NCBI GenBank assembly: GCA_003537645.1
Contig: DPRM01000001.1
Location: 22,663-54,652 of the forward strand
Source of the DNA: Prolixibacteraceae bacterium
GTDB lineage: Bacteria > Bacteroidota > Bacteroidia > Bacteroidales > Prolixibacteraceae
Length of the DNA: 31,990 nt
Direction: 5' to 3'
The translations under genes and the position numbers were made by a program. The notes beneath the pieces are model-generated. The model was given only the letters and a program-made list of their open reading frames with translations, was not told where the DNA came from and searched no databases. Shown piece after piece: positions 8,567 to 16,110 of this stretch. Within the stretch, counting starts at the first letter, position 1. Every line of letters starts with the position of its first letter.

Positions 8567-9967
8567 CTAAAAATTAAAATAGTTTTTTGCGTTATTGAAA
8601 CTGATGTTTTCTACCATTTGTCCGAGTAATTCCATGTCGTTCGGAATCTCACCATTTTCGACATCGTTTCCTAAAATATTACAAAGTGTGCGGCGGAAGT
8701 ATTCGTGACGGGTATAGGAAAGAAAACTCCGTGAATCGGTTAACATTCCTACAAAACGACTCAGCAATCCTAGGTTCGACAAGGCATTAATTTGCTTTTC
8801 CATGCCGTCTTTCTGATCCAGAAACCACCATCCGGAGCCCCACTGCATTTTCCCGGCAACGCTTCCATCCTGAAAATTACCAATCATAGTGGCGTACAAT
8901 TCATTGTCTCGAGGATTCAGGTTGTACAGAACCGTTTTGCTCAGTTTATCCTCCATATCCAAACGGTTCAGCAACTTTGAAAGTGGCTCTGCAACCGGTT
9001 TGTCGCCAATAGAATCGAATCCGGTATCAGGGCCTAACTGATCGAACAAGCGGGTATTGTTATTGCGCAATGCACCGATATGGAATTGCTGTGTCCATCC
9101 GCGAGAATGATCCATCCGGCCAAACTCGTACAACATGCACGATTTGAATTTCTGAATTTCTCTTGAGGTGAGACGGTATCCAACCCGTATCTTTATAAAC
9201 ATTGCATCAATTTCGTCGGCTGTGTAATCATCGGCAAAAGCGGTATCCAAACCATGATCGGATAAACGGCAACCATTTTCATGGAAATATTTATGCCGTT
9301 TATTCAGGGCAATCATCAAATCGTCAAAAGTTTTAATTTCCATTTCTGAAACTGCTGCCAATTGATTGATATACTGATTGTATGATATTGGTTGTTCGAC
9401 AGCCATCGCTTTGTCGGGACGCCAGGCTGGCAAAACGGCTACTTCAAATCCTGAGGCTTTGATTTGCTGATGGTATTCGAGCGAATCAATCGGATCGTCG
9501 GTGGTACATATCGTGTGCACATTGGCCATACGGATGATTCCCCGGCAACTGTATTCAGGAGTTTGCAGTTTTGCATTGCAGGCATTGTAGATTTCGCGGG
9601 CGTTTTTTGGGCTCAAAACTTCGTTAATTCCGAAGAATTTTTTCAATTCCAGGTGAGTCCAGTGATAAAGCGGATTGCGCAAAGTCTGAGGAACTGTTTC
9701 AGCCCACTTTTCAAATTTCTCCCAGTCGCTGGCATCACCGGTACAATATTTTTCGGCGATACCGTTGGTGCGCATACCGCGCCATTTGTAATGGTCTCCT
9801 GCCAGCCAGATTTCAGTAATAGTATTGAAACGGCGGTCTTCAGCGATATCTTTTGGGTTGATGTGACAGTGATAATCGAAGATGGGCATTTTAGCCGCAT
9901 GTTCATGATACAATTTCTGCGCGGTTTTGGTGTGCAACAGAAAATTCTCGTCCATAAATGGTTTCAT
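8567..9967 (-). CDS. uxaC: Glucuronate/galacturonate isomerase
   Basis: Uronate isomerase of the amidohydrolase superfamily: converts D-glucuronate to D-fructuronate and D-galacturonate to D-tagaturonate in the cytoplasm. Length (466 aa) is the family norm. Seen: the metal motif IFDYHCHINPKDIAEDRRF (His33 and His35), EIWLAGDHYKWRGMRTNGI, the TTDDPIDSLEYH segment, and LTDSRSFLSYTRHEYFRR near the C-terminus, all characteristic of UxaC. The start at 9967 is used; the in-frame ATG at 9955 (MDENFLLH) is also possible. It lies downstream of uxaE on the same strand (117 bp), with a hairpin-forming spacer between them; co-transcription is likely. Confidence 0.95.
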   Translation of the reverse strand: MKPFMDENFLLHTKTAQKLYHEHAAKMPIFDYHCHINPKDIAEDRRFNTITEIWLAGDHYKWRGMRTNGIAEKYCTGDASDWEKFEKWAETVPQTLRNPLYHWTHLELKKFFGINEVLSPKNAREIYNACNAKLQTPEYSCRGIIRMANVHTICTTDDPIDSLEYHQQIKASGFEVAVLPAWRPDKAMAVEQPISYNQYINQLAAVSEMEIKTFDDLMIALNKRHKYFHENGCRLSDHGLDTAFADDYTADEIDAMFIKIRVGYRLTSREIQKFKSCMLYEFGRMDHSRGWTQQFHIGALRNNNTRLFDQLGPDTGFDSIGDKPVAEPLSKLLNRLDMEDKLSKTVLYNLNPRDNELYATMIGNFQDGSVAGKMQWGSGWWFLDQKDGMEKQINALSNLGLLSRFVGMLTDSRSFLSYTRHEYFRRTLCNILGNDVENGEIPNDMELLGQMVENISFNNAKNYFNF

Positions 9968-10011
9968 GTTTTTCTATTTTTGGTTTTACTTTTTAAAACT
10001 AGTGCGTAAAA

Positions 10012-10085
10012 TGCCTAAAGTTCGGAGTGCCTGGAGTTGTTTCAAACTTTAGGCACTCTAGTGCACTTTAGACAGTCCGAACTTT
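10012..10085. repeat. TGCCTAAAGTT inverted repeats between uxaE and uxaC
   Basis: TGCCTAAAGTT (10012-10022) pairs with AACTTTAGGCA (10045-10055), and the overlapping AAAGTTCGGA (10017-10026) pairs with TCCGAACTTT (10076-10085), which runs into the uxaE stop. The two stems share bases and exclude each other. On the uxaE-uxaC transcript this could be an attenuator, a processing site or a decayed repeat element. Confidence 0.5.
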
Positions 10086-11332
10086 TACAGGCTGAACAGC
10101 CTTTTCAAATGCCGGTCATAAATATTTTCTTCAACGCAGGCGCCAACTACGTCGGCATGTTTTTTCAGCAGATCGGTGTATTTGGTACCCATTTCCGAAG
10201 CAACTTTATATCCAACGTGTATCAATTGGCGTAAATTCGGGTTATAGTCGGGGTGCCCGGGGATATGGCGCAACGTGTTGGCGAATTTTTCGCTACTCCA
10301 GCCTGCAACTTCTTCGGCCGAAGGAAGTTTCGAATCGTCAATATCAATTACATCGGCATACGGAGCGCACAATTCGTCTTTACGACCCAATGCGTCGCTA
10401 TAAATAAATTTAGCTGCGTCCAAAGCTTCGCCACCGGCCAATGCCAGTCCGATTACTTCTTCAAGCCAGGTTGTTCCGGCAGTTTTTACATGCAAGCCTT
10501 TATCGTATTTCTTAATGATTCCGGCCATAATCGGGTAAATCGTGAATTTATCACTTCCGGAGTGAACGCTCAATTTTAGTTCTTCCGGCAAACCAAATTC
10601 TTTAACAGCATAATCGATCACCAAAACATCTTCTTCAAATTCTCTGGCAAACTGATCAACATTTCCGGTGTAATCAACACCTTTATTAAAACGGCCTGTA
10701 AATTTCGGGGCTATCGTTTGAGCAGGAACTCCTTTATCCGCCAACATTTTCAGGATAAAAAACAGATCAACAGGCGTTTGTGGGCTTTCTACTTCATCCA
10801 TCGAAACTTCAGTAATAAAATTGCCTGCACCTTTCTTTTCTTTCAGGAAACTATAAATTTCGGAAGCTTGTTTGGTGGCAGCCAGAAATTTACCGGCAAT
10901 AACTAACAGTAATTCTTCACTCACTTCAATCGGATGATCAATTCCGGGAATGGAAAGTTTGCCGAGATATTTTGAACATGAATTGACAAAAGCTTCCACA
11001 TCGGCTTCAGGACTTTCTTTTCCAATGAAAGAAGCCACGTCGAGGGTGAAAAAATCGGCGGTTTCAACAAACGGGGCTACTGTTCCCAGGTTAATATGGT
11101 CGGCATCAACAAAATATTTGCCGGCAAAACCAAGCGCGGCAACTGCAGCATCGGCCTCTTTGCGAACATCTGCCGGATGCGAATGAACATAGATGTGCTC
11201 TCGGTTCGACTTGTTCCAAACAGGACTAATATCCAATCCGGTTTGATTGGCCTTTACAATTGCCCGCAATTGTGCTACGCCCTGGTGCGAAAACCGGTCA
11301 CCAATCCCCAAGCTAAATTTTCCTAATTTCAT
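10085..11332 (-). CDS. uxaE: Tagaturonate epimerase (UxaE family)
   Basis: 415-aa protein recognised as the UxaE family, which interconverts D-tagaturonate and D-fructuronate. That lets galacturonate enter the glucuronate branch without tagaturonate reductase and altronate dehydratase. Recognition rests on overall sequence: KFSLGIGDRFSHQGVAQLRA at the N-terminus, HSHPADVR, FTGRFNKGVDYTGN, LSVHSGSDKFTIYP, HVKTAGTTWLEEVIGLA and RHIPGHPDYNP, several carrying His, Asp or Glu suited to metal binding. Its place between uxaC and the LacI/uxuB genes fits: UxaC makes tagaturonate, UxaE turns it into fructuronate, UxuB reduces that. No uxaA or uxaB is visible. A palindrome (11376-11389) lies 44 bp upstream of the start. 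Confidence 0.85.
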   Translation of the reverse strand: MKLGKFSLGIGDRFSHQGVAQLRAIVKANQTGLDISPVWNKSNREHIYVHSHPADVRKEADAAVAALGFAGKYFVDADHINLGTVAPFVETADFFTLDVASFIGKESPEADVEAFVNSCSKYLGKLSIPGIDHPIEVSEELLLVIAGKFLAATKQASEIYSFLKEKKGAGNFITEVSMDEVESPQTPVDLFFILKMLADKGVPAQTIAPKFTGRFNKGVDYTGNVDQFAREFEEDVLVIDYAVKEFGLPEELKLSVHSGSDKFTIYPIMAGIIKKYDKGLHVKTAGTTWLEEVIGLALAGGEALDAAKFIYSDALGRKDELCAPYADVIDIDDSKLPSAEEVAGWSSEKFANTLRHIPGHPDYNPNLRQLIHVGYKVASEMGTKYTDLLKKHADVVGACVEENIYDRHLKRLFSL

Positions 11333-11375
11333 ATTGTATTAATTTACTGATACATAAATAGAATGCAGAACACAC

Positions 11376-11389
11376 CGTGTACGGACACG
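11376..11389. promoter_or_regulatory. Operator-like palindrome, site 1 (uxaE side)
   Basis: CGTGTACGGACACG: 5-bp perfect arms CGTGT/ACACG around nCGn. The same arms and centre recur at 11465-11478. It is 44 bp upstream of uxaE; a weak -7-like TATTTATG lies between (11360-11353 on the minus strand). Expected ligand: the LacI protein encoded next door. Confidence 0.6.
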
Positions 11390-11464
11390 AAAATAGACAC
11401 AATAAATTTATTCTGCAACGGAGATAAACTAAAAATGCCTAAAAATGTTATTAAATACTTTTTC

Positions 11465-11478
11465 CGTGTTCGCACACG
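11465..11478. promoter_or_regulatory. Operator-like palindrome, site 2 (lacI side)
   Basis: CGTGTTCGCACACG, same structure as site 1; both are preceded by C, giving CCGTGTnCGnACACG. It falls 19 bp before the TAGCTTTG -7 box of lacI, where the -33 element would be, so binding should block that promoter. The two site centres are 89 bp apart. Confidence 0.6.
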
Positions 11479-11497
11479 ACACTAAAGAAAAAATATT

Positions 11498-11505
11498 TAG
11501 CTTTG
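11498..11505 (+). promoter_or_regulatory. -7 box upstream of lacI
   Basis: TAGCTTTG is an exact TAnnTTTG match. No clear -33 TTG; that area holds operator site 2. Transcription would begin near 11512, about 30 nt before the presumed LacI start, which supports a start near 11537-11543 rather than at the ATG at 11684. Confidence 0.5.
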
Positions 11506-11542
11506 TTCCTGCCGTTTATTTTAACATCTAAACTGAATTATT

Positions 11543-12604
11543 ATCAAAGCAATTAACCGCACACGAATTAAAGATATTGCACTAAGGGCAAATGTATCAA
11601 TTGGAACTGTTGACCGTGTAATTCACAACCGTGGAGAGGTATCGAAAGCCACCCGCGATAAAATCCTTTCGATTATTGATGAGATGGAGTATCAGCCCAA
11701 TCTGCTGGCCAGTACGCTCGCCTCAAAAAAAACGTTTTCGTTTGCACTGCTTTTTCCCGAGCCAATTTCTACCGAATCGTACTGGAACAAGCCTATGGTA
11801 GGCGTCAGAAAAGCATTTCATGAAATTCAGCAATACGGAGTTAATATCAATATTCATCTTTTCAAACAATCCGATCCGAACACATTCAATACAGAAGCCC
11901 AACAAATACTCGAAAGCAATCCTGACGGAGTGGTTCTGGCGCCATTTTTCTCGCGCCAATCGAAGGAATTTATTGCCGAACTGAAAAAACGTTCCATTCC
12001 TTATGTATTCATTGATTCGAACATTAAAGACAGCGACAAATTAAGCTACATAGGGCAGGATTCTTATCAGTCGGGAACTTTGGCCGCGAAACTGCTCGAT
12101 TATTCAATTCCTGAAAATGCCGCCATCCTTGTTCTCCAATTTGCCAAAGAAAAAGACAATTTGAACCATCTGATGCAAAGGGAAAAAGGATTTTATGAAT
12201 ATTTCAACTCAAATTCAACTTCAGGAAAAAAGAAGCTATTTACACTTGAAATCATTGACCCAACCGATTTAATTGGCCAAAATAAAATAACAGATTTACT
12301 AAAATCGAATCCCGACATTAAAGGCATTTTTGTCACCAATTCGCAGGTTTATTATCTGGCCCGGTTAATTGAGGAGAACAATCTTTCAGGAATTCGTGTG
12401 ATTGGACATGACTTAATCAACGAAAACATCAATTTCCTGAAAAAAGGGATTGTTGATTTTCTAATTTGTCAGCGACCAGAAGAGCAAGGATACAAGGCAA
12501 TTATAACTCTTTTTGAACATTTGGTTCTGAAAAAAGAGGTAAACAACGAAAACTATACATCAATCGATATTATTACCAAGGAAAATCTGGACTATTATAA
12601 ATAA
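11543..12604 (+). CDS. LacI-family transcriptional regulator, non-canonical start
   Basis: DNA-binding repressor with a sugar-binding periplasmic-binding-protein-like domain. The first ATG in frame (11684) would remove the DNA-binding domain, yet the upstream codons encode a full LacI helix-turn-helix: NRTRIKDIALRA then NVSIGTVDRVIHNRGEVSKA and the hinge EYQPNLLASTLAS. The frame is closed by TGA at 11534-11536, and no ATG, GTG, TTG or CTG lies between that stop and the helix-turn-helix. Only ATT (11537, 11540) or ATC (11543) can start it. ATC-AAA-GCA occupies the place where relatives have MKA, so I give 11543 (353 aa). The effector domain includes IRVIGHDLINENINFLKKG. It is divergent from uxaE and 16 bp ahead of uxuB, so it likely controls both sides. 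Confidence 0.8.
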   Translation: MKAINRTRIKDIALRANVSIGTVDRVIHNRGEVSKATRDKILSIIDEMEYQPNLLASTLASKKTFSFALLFPEPISTESYWNKPMVGVRKAFHEIQQYGVNINIHLFKQSDPNTFNTEAQQILESNPDGVVLAPFFSRQSKEFIAELKKRSIPYVFIDSNIKDSDKLSYIGQDSYQSGTLAAKLLDYSIPENAAILVLQFAKEKDNLNHLMQREKGFYEYFNSNSTSGKKKLFTLEIIDPTDLIGQNKITDLLKSNPDIKGIFVTNSQVYYLARLIEENNLSGIRVIGHDLINENINFLKKGIVDFLICQRPEEQGYKAIITLFEHLVLKKEVNNENYTSIDIITKENLDYYK

Positions 12605-12620
12605 CTAAACTAATAAGAAA

Positions 12621-13472
12621 ATGAAACCAATAAGTTTTGAAGATTTGAGTGGGAAAGTATGCGTCATTACAGGTGGTGCGGGTGTTTTGGGTGTTGAAAT
12701 GGTAAAAGCTCTTGCCTCTGTAGGAGTAAAAATAGCCATTGCCGACATAAACAAAGAATTAGCCGACAAAGTAGCTGCAGAAATTGCAGCAGAATCAGGA
12801 GCTACAATTATTGGCGTTGAAGCCAATGTTTTGGATAAAGTTTCGCTACAAAAAGCGAAAGAGGAAATCAATGAAAAACTTGGCCCGATTGAAATCCTGA
12901 TCAATGGAGCCGGAGGAAATCACCCAACTGCAACTACCAAAGTGGAGCAAATGGACGACAACAGCCTCGATCATTTGGAAGACACTTTCTACGGACTGGA
13001 AATGGATGGCTTCGACAAAGTATTTGCCCTGAATTTCAAAGGTACTTTGCTTCCTACAATGGTTTTCACGCTCGATATGCTGAAAGCAAAAAAAGGTGTT
13101 GTTCTGAACATCTCTTCCATGAATTCGTACAAACCATTGACCAAAATTCCGGCCTATTCAGCCGCCAAAGCATCCATCAACAATTTTACTGAATGGCTGG
13201 CCGTTCACCTTGCAAAAGTTGGCATTCGTGTAAATGCAATTGCGCCCGGATTTTTCATTACCAACCAAAACCGCTTTTTGGTGATGGACGAAAAAACCGG
13301 CGGTTTCTCTGCCCGCGGACAAAAGATTGTAAACAACACACCGATGGGTAAATTTGGCGATCCGCAAGACTTGAACGGTGCTTTGCTCTTCCTGCTTTCC
13401 GACGTTTCAAGCTTTATTACCGGCATCGTTATCCCGGTTGACGGCGGTTACAGTGCATTTGGAGGCGTATAA
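12621..13472 (+). CDS. uxuB: SDR-type D-mannonate oxidoreductase (fructuronate reductase)
   Basis: Short-chain dehydrogenase/reductase, 283 aa, predicted to reduce D-fructuronate to D-mannonate with NAD(P)H in the cytoplasm. Seen: the nucleotide motif VITGGAGVLG (15-24), acidic AIADINKE after strand 2, INGAGGN (95-100), Ser165/166 in LNISSMNSY, catalytic Tyr179 and Lys183 in YSAAKAS, and APGFFITNQNRFL. The insertion DDNSLDHLEDTFYGLEMDGF and the ENRFL-like loop are typical of the SDR form of UxuB in Bacteroidota, which is unrelated to E. coli UxuB. It is the first gene after lacI, matching fructuronate supply by UxaC and UxaE. Confidence 0.88.
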   Translation: MKPISFEDLSGKVCVITGGAGVLGVEMVKALASVGVKIAIADINKELADKVAAEIAAESGATIIGVEANVLDKVSLQKAKEEINEKLGPIEILINGAGGNHPTATTKVEQMDDNSLDHLEDTFYGLEMDGFDKVFALNFKGTLLPTMVFTLDMLKAKKGVVLNISSMNSYKPLTKIPAYSAAKASINNFTEWLAVHLAKVGIRVNAIAPGFFITNQNRFLVMDEKTGGFSARGQKIVNNTPMGKFGDPQDLNGALLFLLSDVSSFITGIVIPVDGGYSAFGGV

Positions 13473-13497
13473 AAAGGGTGCGAGTTTCGGGTTTTCC

Positions 13498-13555
13498 TGA
13501 TACCTGAATCTTGATACCTGTGTCTAAAATCTAATGTCTAACATCTAAAAATCTT
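13498..13555. repeat. TGATACCTG pair and 7-bp TCTAAnn iterons
   Basis: TGATACCTG occurs at 13498 and 13512. TCTAA then repeats at 13523, 13530, 13537 and 13544, exactly 7 bp apart, followed by a degenerate TCTTAA. The array ends about 6 bp before the kdgK2 ATG, so it forms the leader between uxuB and the second kinase. No inverted arm was seen. Confidence 0.55.
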
Positions 13556-13560
13556 AAATA

Positions 13561-14640
13561 ATGACCATCGAATTAAAAAAAGATTGTAAATATTCCCTTT
13601 TGGTTCCAACCAGCATGGGTGTTCGCATTACTCCGGTTAACGGACAGCCGGTTCACAGCAGCAACTTGTTCGAAATGCAGGCCACCAGCGCCGAAACCAA
13701 CGTTGCTAACATTTCATCCTCACTTGGTCTTCCGGTAAAAGTGCTAACTACCTTCGTGAAAGACAGCCCGATTGCCCTGTTTATTAAAAGCAGTTTACGG
13801 GCACGTGGAATGGACTATGAAGGGCCAGAAGTTGCGCAAGGCGATCCCTGGGGATACCGCCATCAGTTCAATATTGCCGACAGCGGCTTCGGAACCCGTG
13901 GCCCACGCGTACAAAACGACCGTGCCGGCGAAGTTGGCCGCACATTGAACGTAAAAGATTTCGATCTCGACCGTATTTTTGGTCAGGAAGGTGTACAAAT
14001 CGTTCATCTTTCAGGATTAATTGGCGCCTTGTCAAAGGAAACCAGTACTTTCTGTCTTGAAATTGCCCGTGCCGCCAAAAAATATGGTACAAGAATCGCT
14101 TTCGACCTAAACTATCGCGCTTCTTTCTGGAAAGGACGTGAAGCTGAACTGCGCGCCAACTTTACCGAAATCGCTTCGGTTGCAGATATTCTGATTGGCA
14201 ATGAAGAAGATTTTCAGCTTTGTTTGGGAATTGAAGGACCTGAAGCAGGTGGAAAAGGCATTGAAGCCGAAATCGAAGGTTTCAAAGGAATGATCAACCG
14301 CGTGAAAGAAGCTTTCCCAAATGCATCAGTATTTGCTACCACTTTGCGTCAGGTAATCAGCGCCAACGAACACCTTTGGGGCGCTATTATGCTCGAAGGC
14401 AACGACTGGCAGGTAATCGAACCACGCAAAATCACTGTACTCGACCGCATTGGTGGTGGCGATGGTTTTGTGGGCGGTTTACTTTATGGTATCCTGAAAG
14501 GTTGGGAACCCGAAAAATGGCCACAATTTGGCTGGGCAACCGGTGCACTTGCCACCACTTTCCTCACCGATTACGCCCAACCAGCCGACGAAGACATGGT
14601 TTGGAGCATTTGGGGCGGAAACGCGAGGGTGAAAAGATAA
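13561..14640 (+). CDS. Divergent PfkB-family sugar-acid kinase
   Basis: Second PfkB/ribokinase-fold kinase of the locus (359 aa). The C-terminal signature DRIGGGDGFVGGLLYG carries catalytic Asp301, and IAFDLNYRASFW and ILIGNEEDFQL resemble KDG kinases. Unlike kdgK, the N-terminal Gly-Gly signature is missing: ATSAETNVANISSSLG (41-56) stands where kdgK has FGGGEANVAVSLANYG, so the substrate lid differs. It also has PWGYRHQFNIADSGFGTRGP, absent from kdgK. It could phosphorylate KDG, but the lost motif and the neighbouring LarA-like and Gnd genes allow another aldonic acid such as gluconate. It follows uxuB by 88 bp. Confidence 0.8.
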   Translation: MTIELKKDCKYSLLVPTSMGVRITPVNGQPVHSSNLFEMQATSAETNVANISSSLGLPVKVLTTFVKDSPIALFIKSSLRARGMDYEGPEVAQGDPWGYRHQFNIADSGFGTRGPRVQNDRAGEVGRTLNVKDFDLDRIFGQEGVQIVHLSGLIGALSKETSTFCLEIARAAKKYGTRIAFDLNYRASFWKGREAELRANFTEIASVADILIGNEEDFQLCLGIEGPEAGGKGIEAEIEGFKGMINRVKEAFPNASVFATTLRQVISANEHLWGAIMLEGNDWQVIEPRKITVLDRIGGGDGFVGGLLYGILKGWEPEKWPQFGWATGALATTFLTDYAQPADEDMVWSIWGGNARVKR

Positions 14641-14645
14641 AAAGA

Positions 14646-14810
14646 AAGCCCCCTAGATCCCCCTAAGGGGGACTTATATAAGGCTCTCTAAGTTCTAAAG
14701 ATGTTTTAAAAAGTTAATAATGAATAAGCTCCTTTTAATGTCTCCTCCTTCGGGGAAGATTTAGAGGGGGCTTTAAAATCCCTCCCCTTCGGGGAGGTTA
14801 GGAGGGGCTG
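14646..14810. repeat. CCCC/GGGG hairpin repeat cluster upstream of the larA-like gene
   Basis: Three related units: TCCCCC-TAA-GGGGGA (14658-14672); a degenerate unit with CTCCTTCGGGG and TTTAGAGGGGGCTTT (14744-14775); and CCTCCCC-TTC-GGGGAGG (14781-14797) ending in TTAGGAGGGGCTGA. The word AAGCCCCTCTAAATCTCCCC, direct or inverted, links them to the copies at 16111 and 16190. The family resembles intergenic palindromes I know from other Bacteroidota genomes. Confidence 0.7.
14800..14805 (+). promoter_or_regulatory. Shine-Dalgarno-like AGGAGG provided by a repeat
   Basis: AGGAGG ends 7 nt before the ATG at 14813. It is part of the last GC-rich repeat unit, so the repeat seems to supply the ribosome site. 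Strong sites of this kind are unusual in Bacteroidota, and it favours 14813 over the ATG at 14843. Confidence 0.45.
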
Positions 14811-14812
14811 AT

Positions 14813-16102
14813 ATGATGTATTACGAAATAGGTTCAACAGAAATGGAATTGACCGCCGAACATCTTCGGATTGGTCTTTATCAGGCGCTGTCCAAAATGG
14901 GACCGCGAAAAAAAGTACTGGCGATTCCGCCGGATTATACCCGTTTACCAAGTCGTGCCGGTGAGTTAACCGAAATGACCTGGAATTTTTATGGCGATGC
15001 GCTAACCGACGTTTTGCCTGCACTGGGTACACACACTCCAATGACCGACCACCAAATCAGTCATATGTTCGGCGCCATGCCTGCTTCGCTTATCCGTGAG
15101 CACGACTGGCGCAACGATGTGGTGACAGTTGGCACTGTTCCTGCCGAATTCGTCAAAGAAGTTTCGGGTGGTGCCGTTGAATTTCCATGGCCTGCTCAAG
15201 TCAATAAATTGCTGATTGAAGGCAATTTTGACCTGATTTTGTCTATTGGGCAGGTTGTTCCACACGAAGTGGTGGGAATGGCCAACTACAACAAGAATAT
15301 TTTCGTCGGAACCGGGGGTGTGGAAGGCATCAACAAAAGCCATTTTGTGGGCGCTGCATACGGAATGGAAAAAATGATGGGTCATGCCGACACTCCTGTT
15401 CGCCGCATTTTCAATTATGCTTCGGATAATTTCACCCAACACATGCCCATTGTTTATGTGCAAACAGTAGTTGGGCTGGATAAAACCGACGGAAAAATCA
15501 AAACCCGCGGACTGTACATTGGCGACGATTTTGAAGTGTTCGACAAAGCGGCCAAACTGGCTTTGCAGGTGAACTTCGAAATGTTGGACAAACCGCTGAA
15601 AAAAGTGGTGGTTTATCTTGATCCAACCGAATTTAAAAGCACCTGGCTGGGCAACAAATCGATTTACCGTACCCGCATGGCCATTGACGACAATGGCGAA
15701 CTGATTGTTTTGGCTCCTGCTCTGAAAGAGTTTGGAGAAGACAAGGAAATCGATCGCCTGATTCGCAAATACGGCTACTTCGGAACTCCGGCAACATTAA
15801 AATTTTGTGACGAAAACGAGGAACTGCGCAACAATCTAAGTGCTGCAGCTCACCTCATTCACGGCTCTTCGGAAGGACGTTTCAATATTACTTATTGCCC
15901 CGGAAAAGGAAAAGAAAACCTGACACAGGCTGAAATTGAAAGCGTAGGCTTCAAATATGCCGACATCGACACAGTAACAGCCAAATACGATCCTGCAAAA
16001 TTGCGTGATGGTTACAATACGATGGCTGACGGAGAAGAGATTTTCTACATTTCTAATCCGGCATTGGGTCTTTGGGCGTTTAAAGACAGGTTTAAATACT
16101 AA
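14813..16102 (+). CDS. LarA-like nickel-pincer racemase/epimerase homologue
   Basis: 429-aa member of the LarA (lactate racemase) superfamily, whose enzymes use a covalently bound nickel-pincer nucleotide to epimerise 2-hydroxy acids. The active-site pattern is intact by comparison with L. plantarum LarA as I recall it: DYTR (Asp41, Arg44 for D72, R75), GTHTPMT (His74 for H108), PHEVVG (His151 for H174), Lys161 (K184, cofactor anchor) and His177 (H200, nickel ligand), with matching spacing between the last three. Some superfamily members act on sugar acids, including a gluconate 2-epimerase. Between a mannonate oxidoreductase and Gnd, a C2 epimerase for mannonate/gluconate would fit (inference). 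The cofactor genes larB, larC and larE are not in the window. Confidence 0.82.
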   Translation: MMYYEIGSTEMELTAEHLRIGLYQALSKMGPRKKVLAIPPDYTRLPSRAGELTEMTWNFYGDALTDVLPALGTHTPMTDHQISHMFGAMPASLIREHDWRNDVVTVGTVPAEFVKEVSGGAVEFPWPAQVNKLLIEGNFDLILSIGQVVPHEVVGMANYNKNIFVGTGGVEGINKSHFVGAAYGMEKMMGHADTPVRRIFNYASDNFTQHMPIVYVQTVVGLDKTDGKIKTRGLYIGDDFEVFDKAAKLALQVNFEMLDKPLKKVVVYLDPTEFKSTWLGNKSIYRTRMAIDDNGELIVLAPALKEFGEDKEIDRLIRKYGYFGTPATLKFCDENEELRNNLSAAAHLIHGSSEGRFNITYCPGKGKENLTQAEIESVGFKYADIDTVTAKYDPAKLRDGYNTMADGEEIFYISNPALGLWAFKDRFKY

Positions 16103-16110
16103 ATAACCAG

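Noticed and set aside
11401..11412. AATAAATTTATT palindrome as an operator
   Set aside because: Short AT-only palindromes are expected by chance in this composition, and no second copy was seen.
11684..12604. LacI gene starting at the first ATG
   Set aside because: This removes an intact helix-turn-helix that is continuous in frame upstream, with a -7 box at the right distance from the upstream start.
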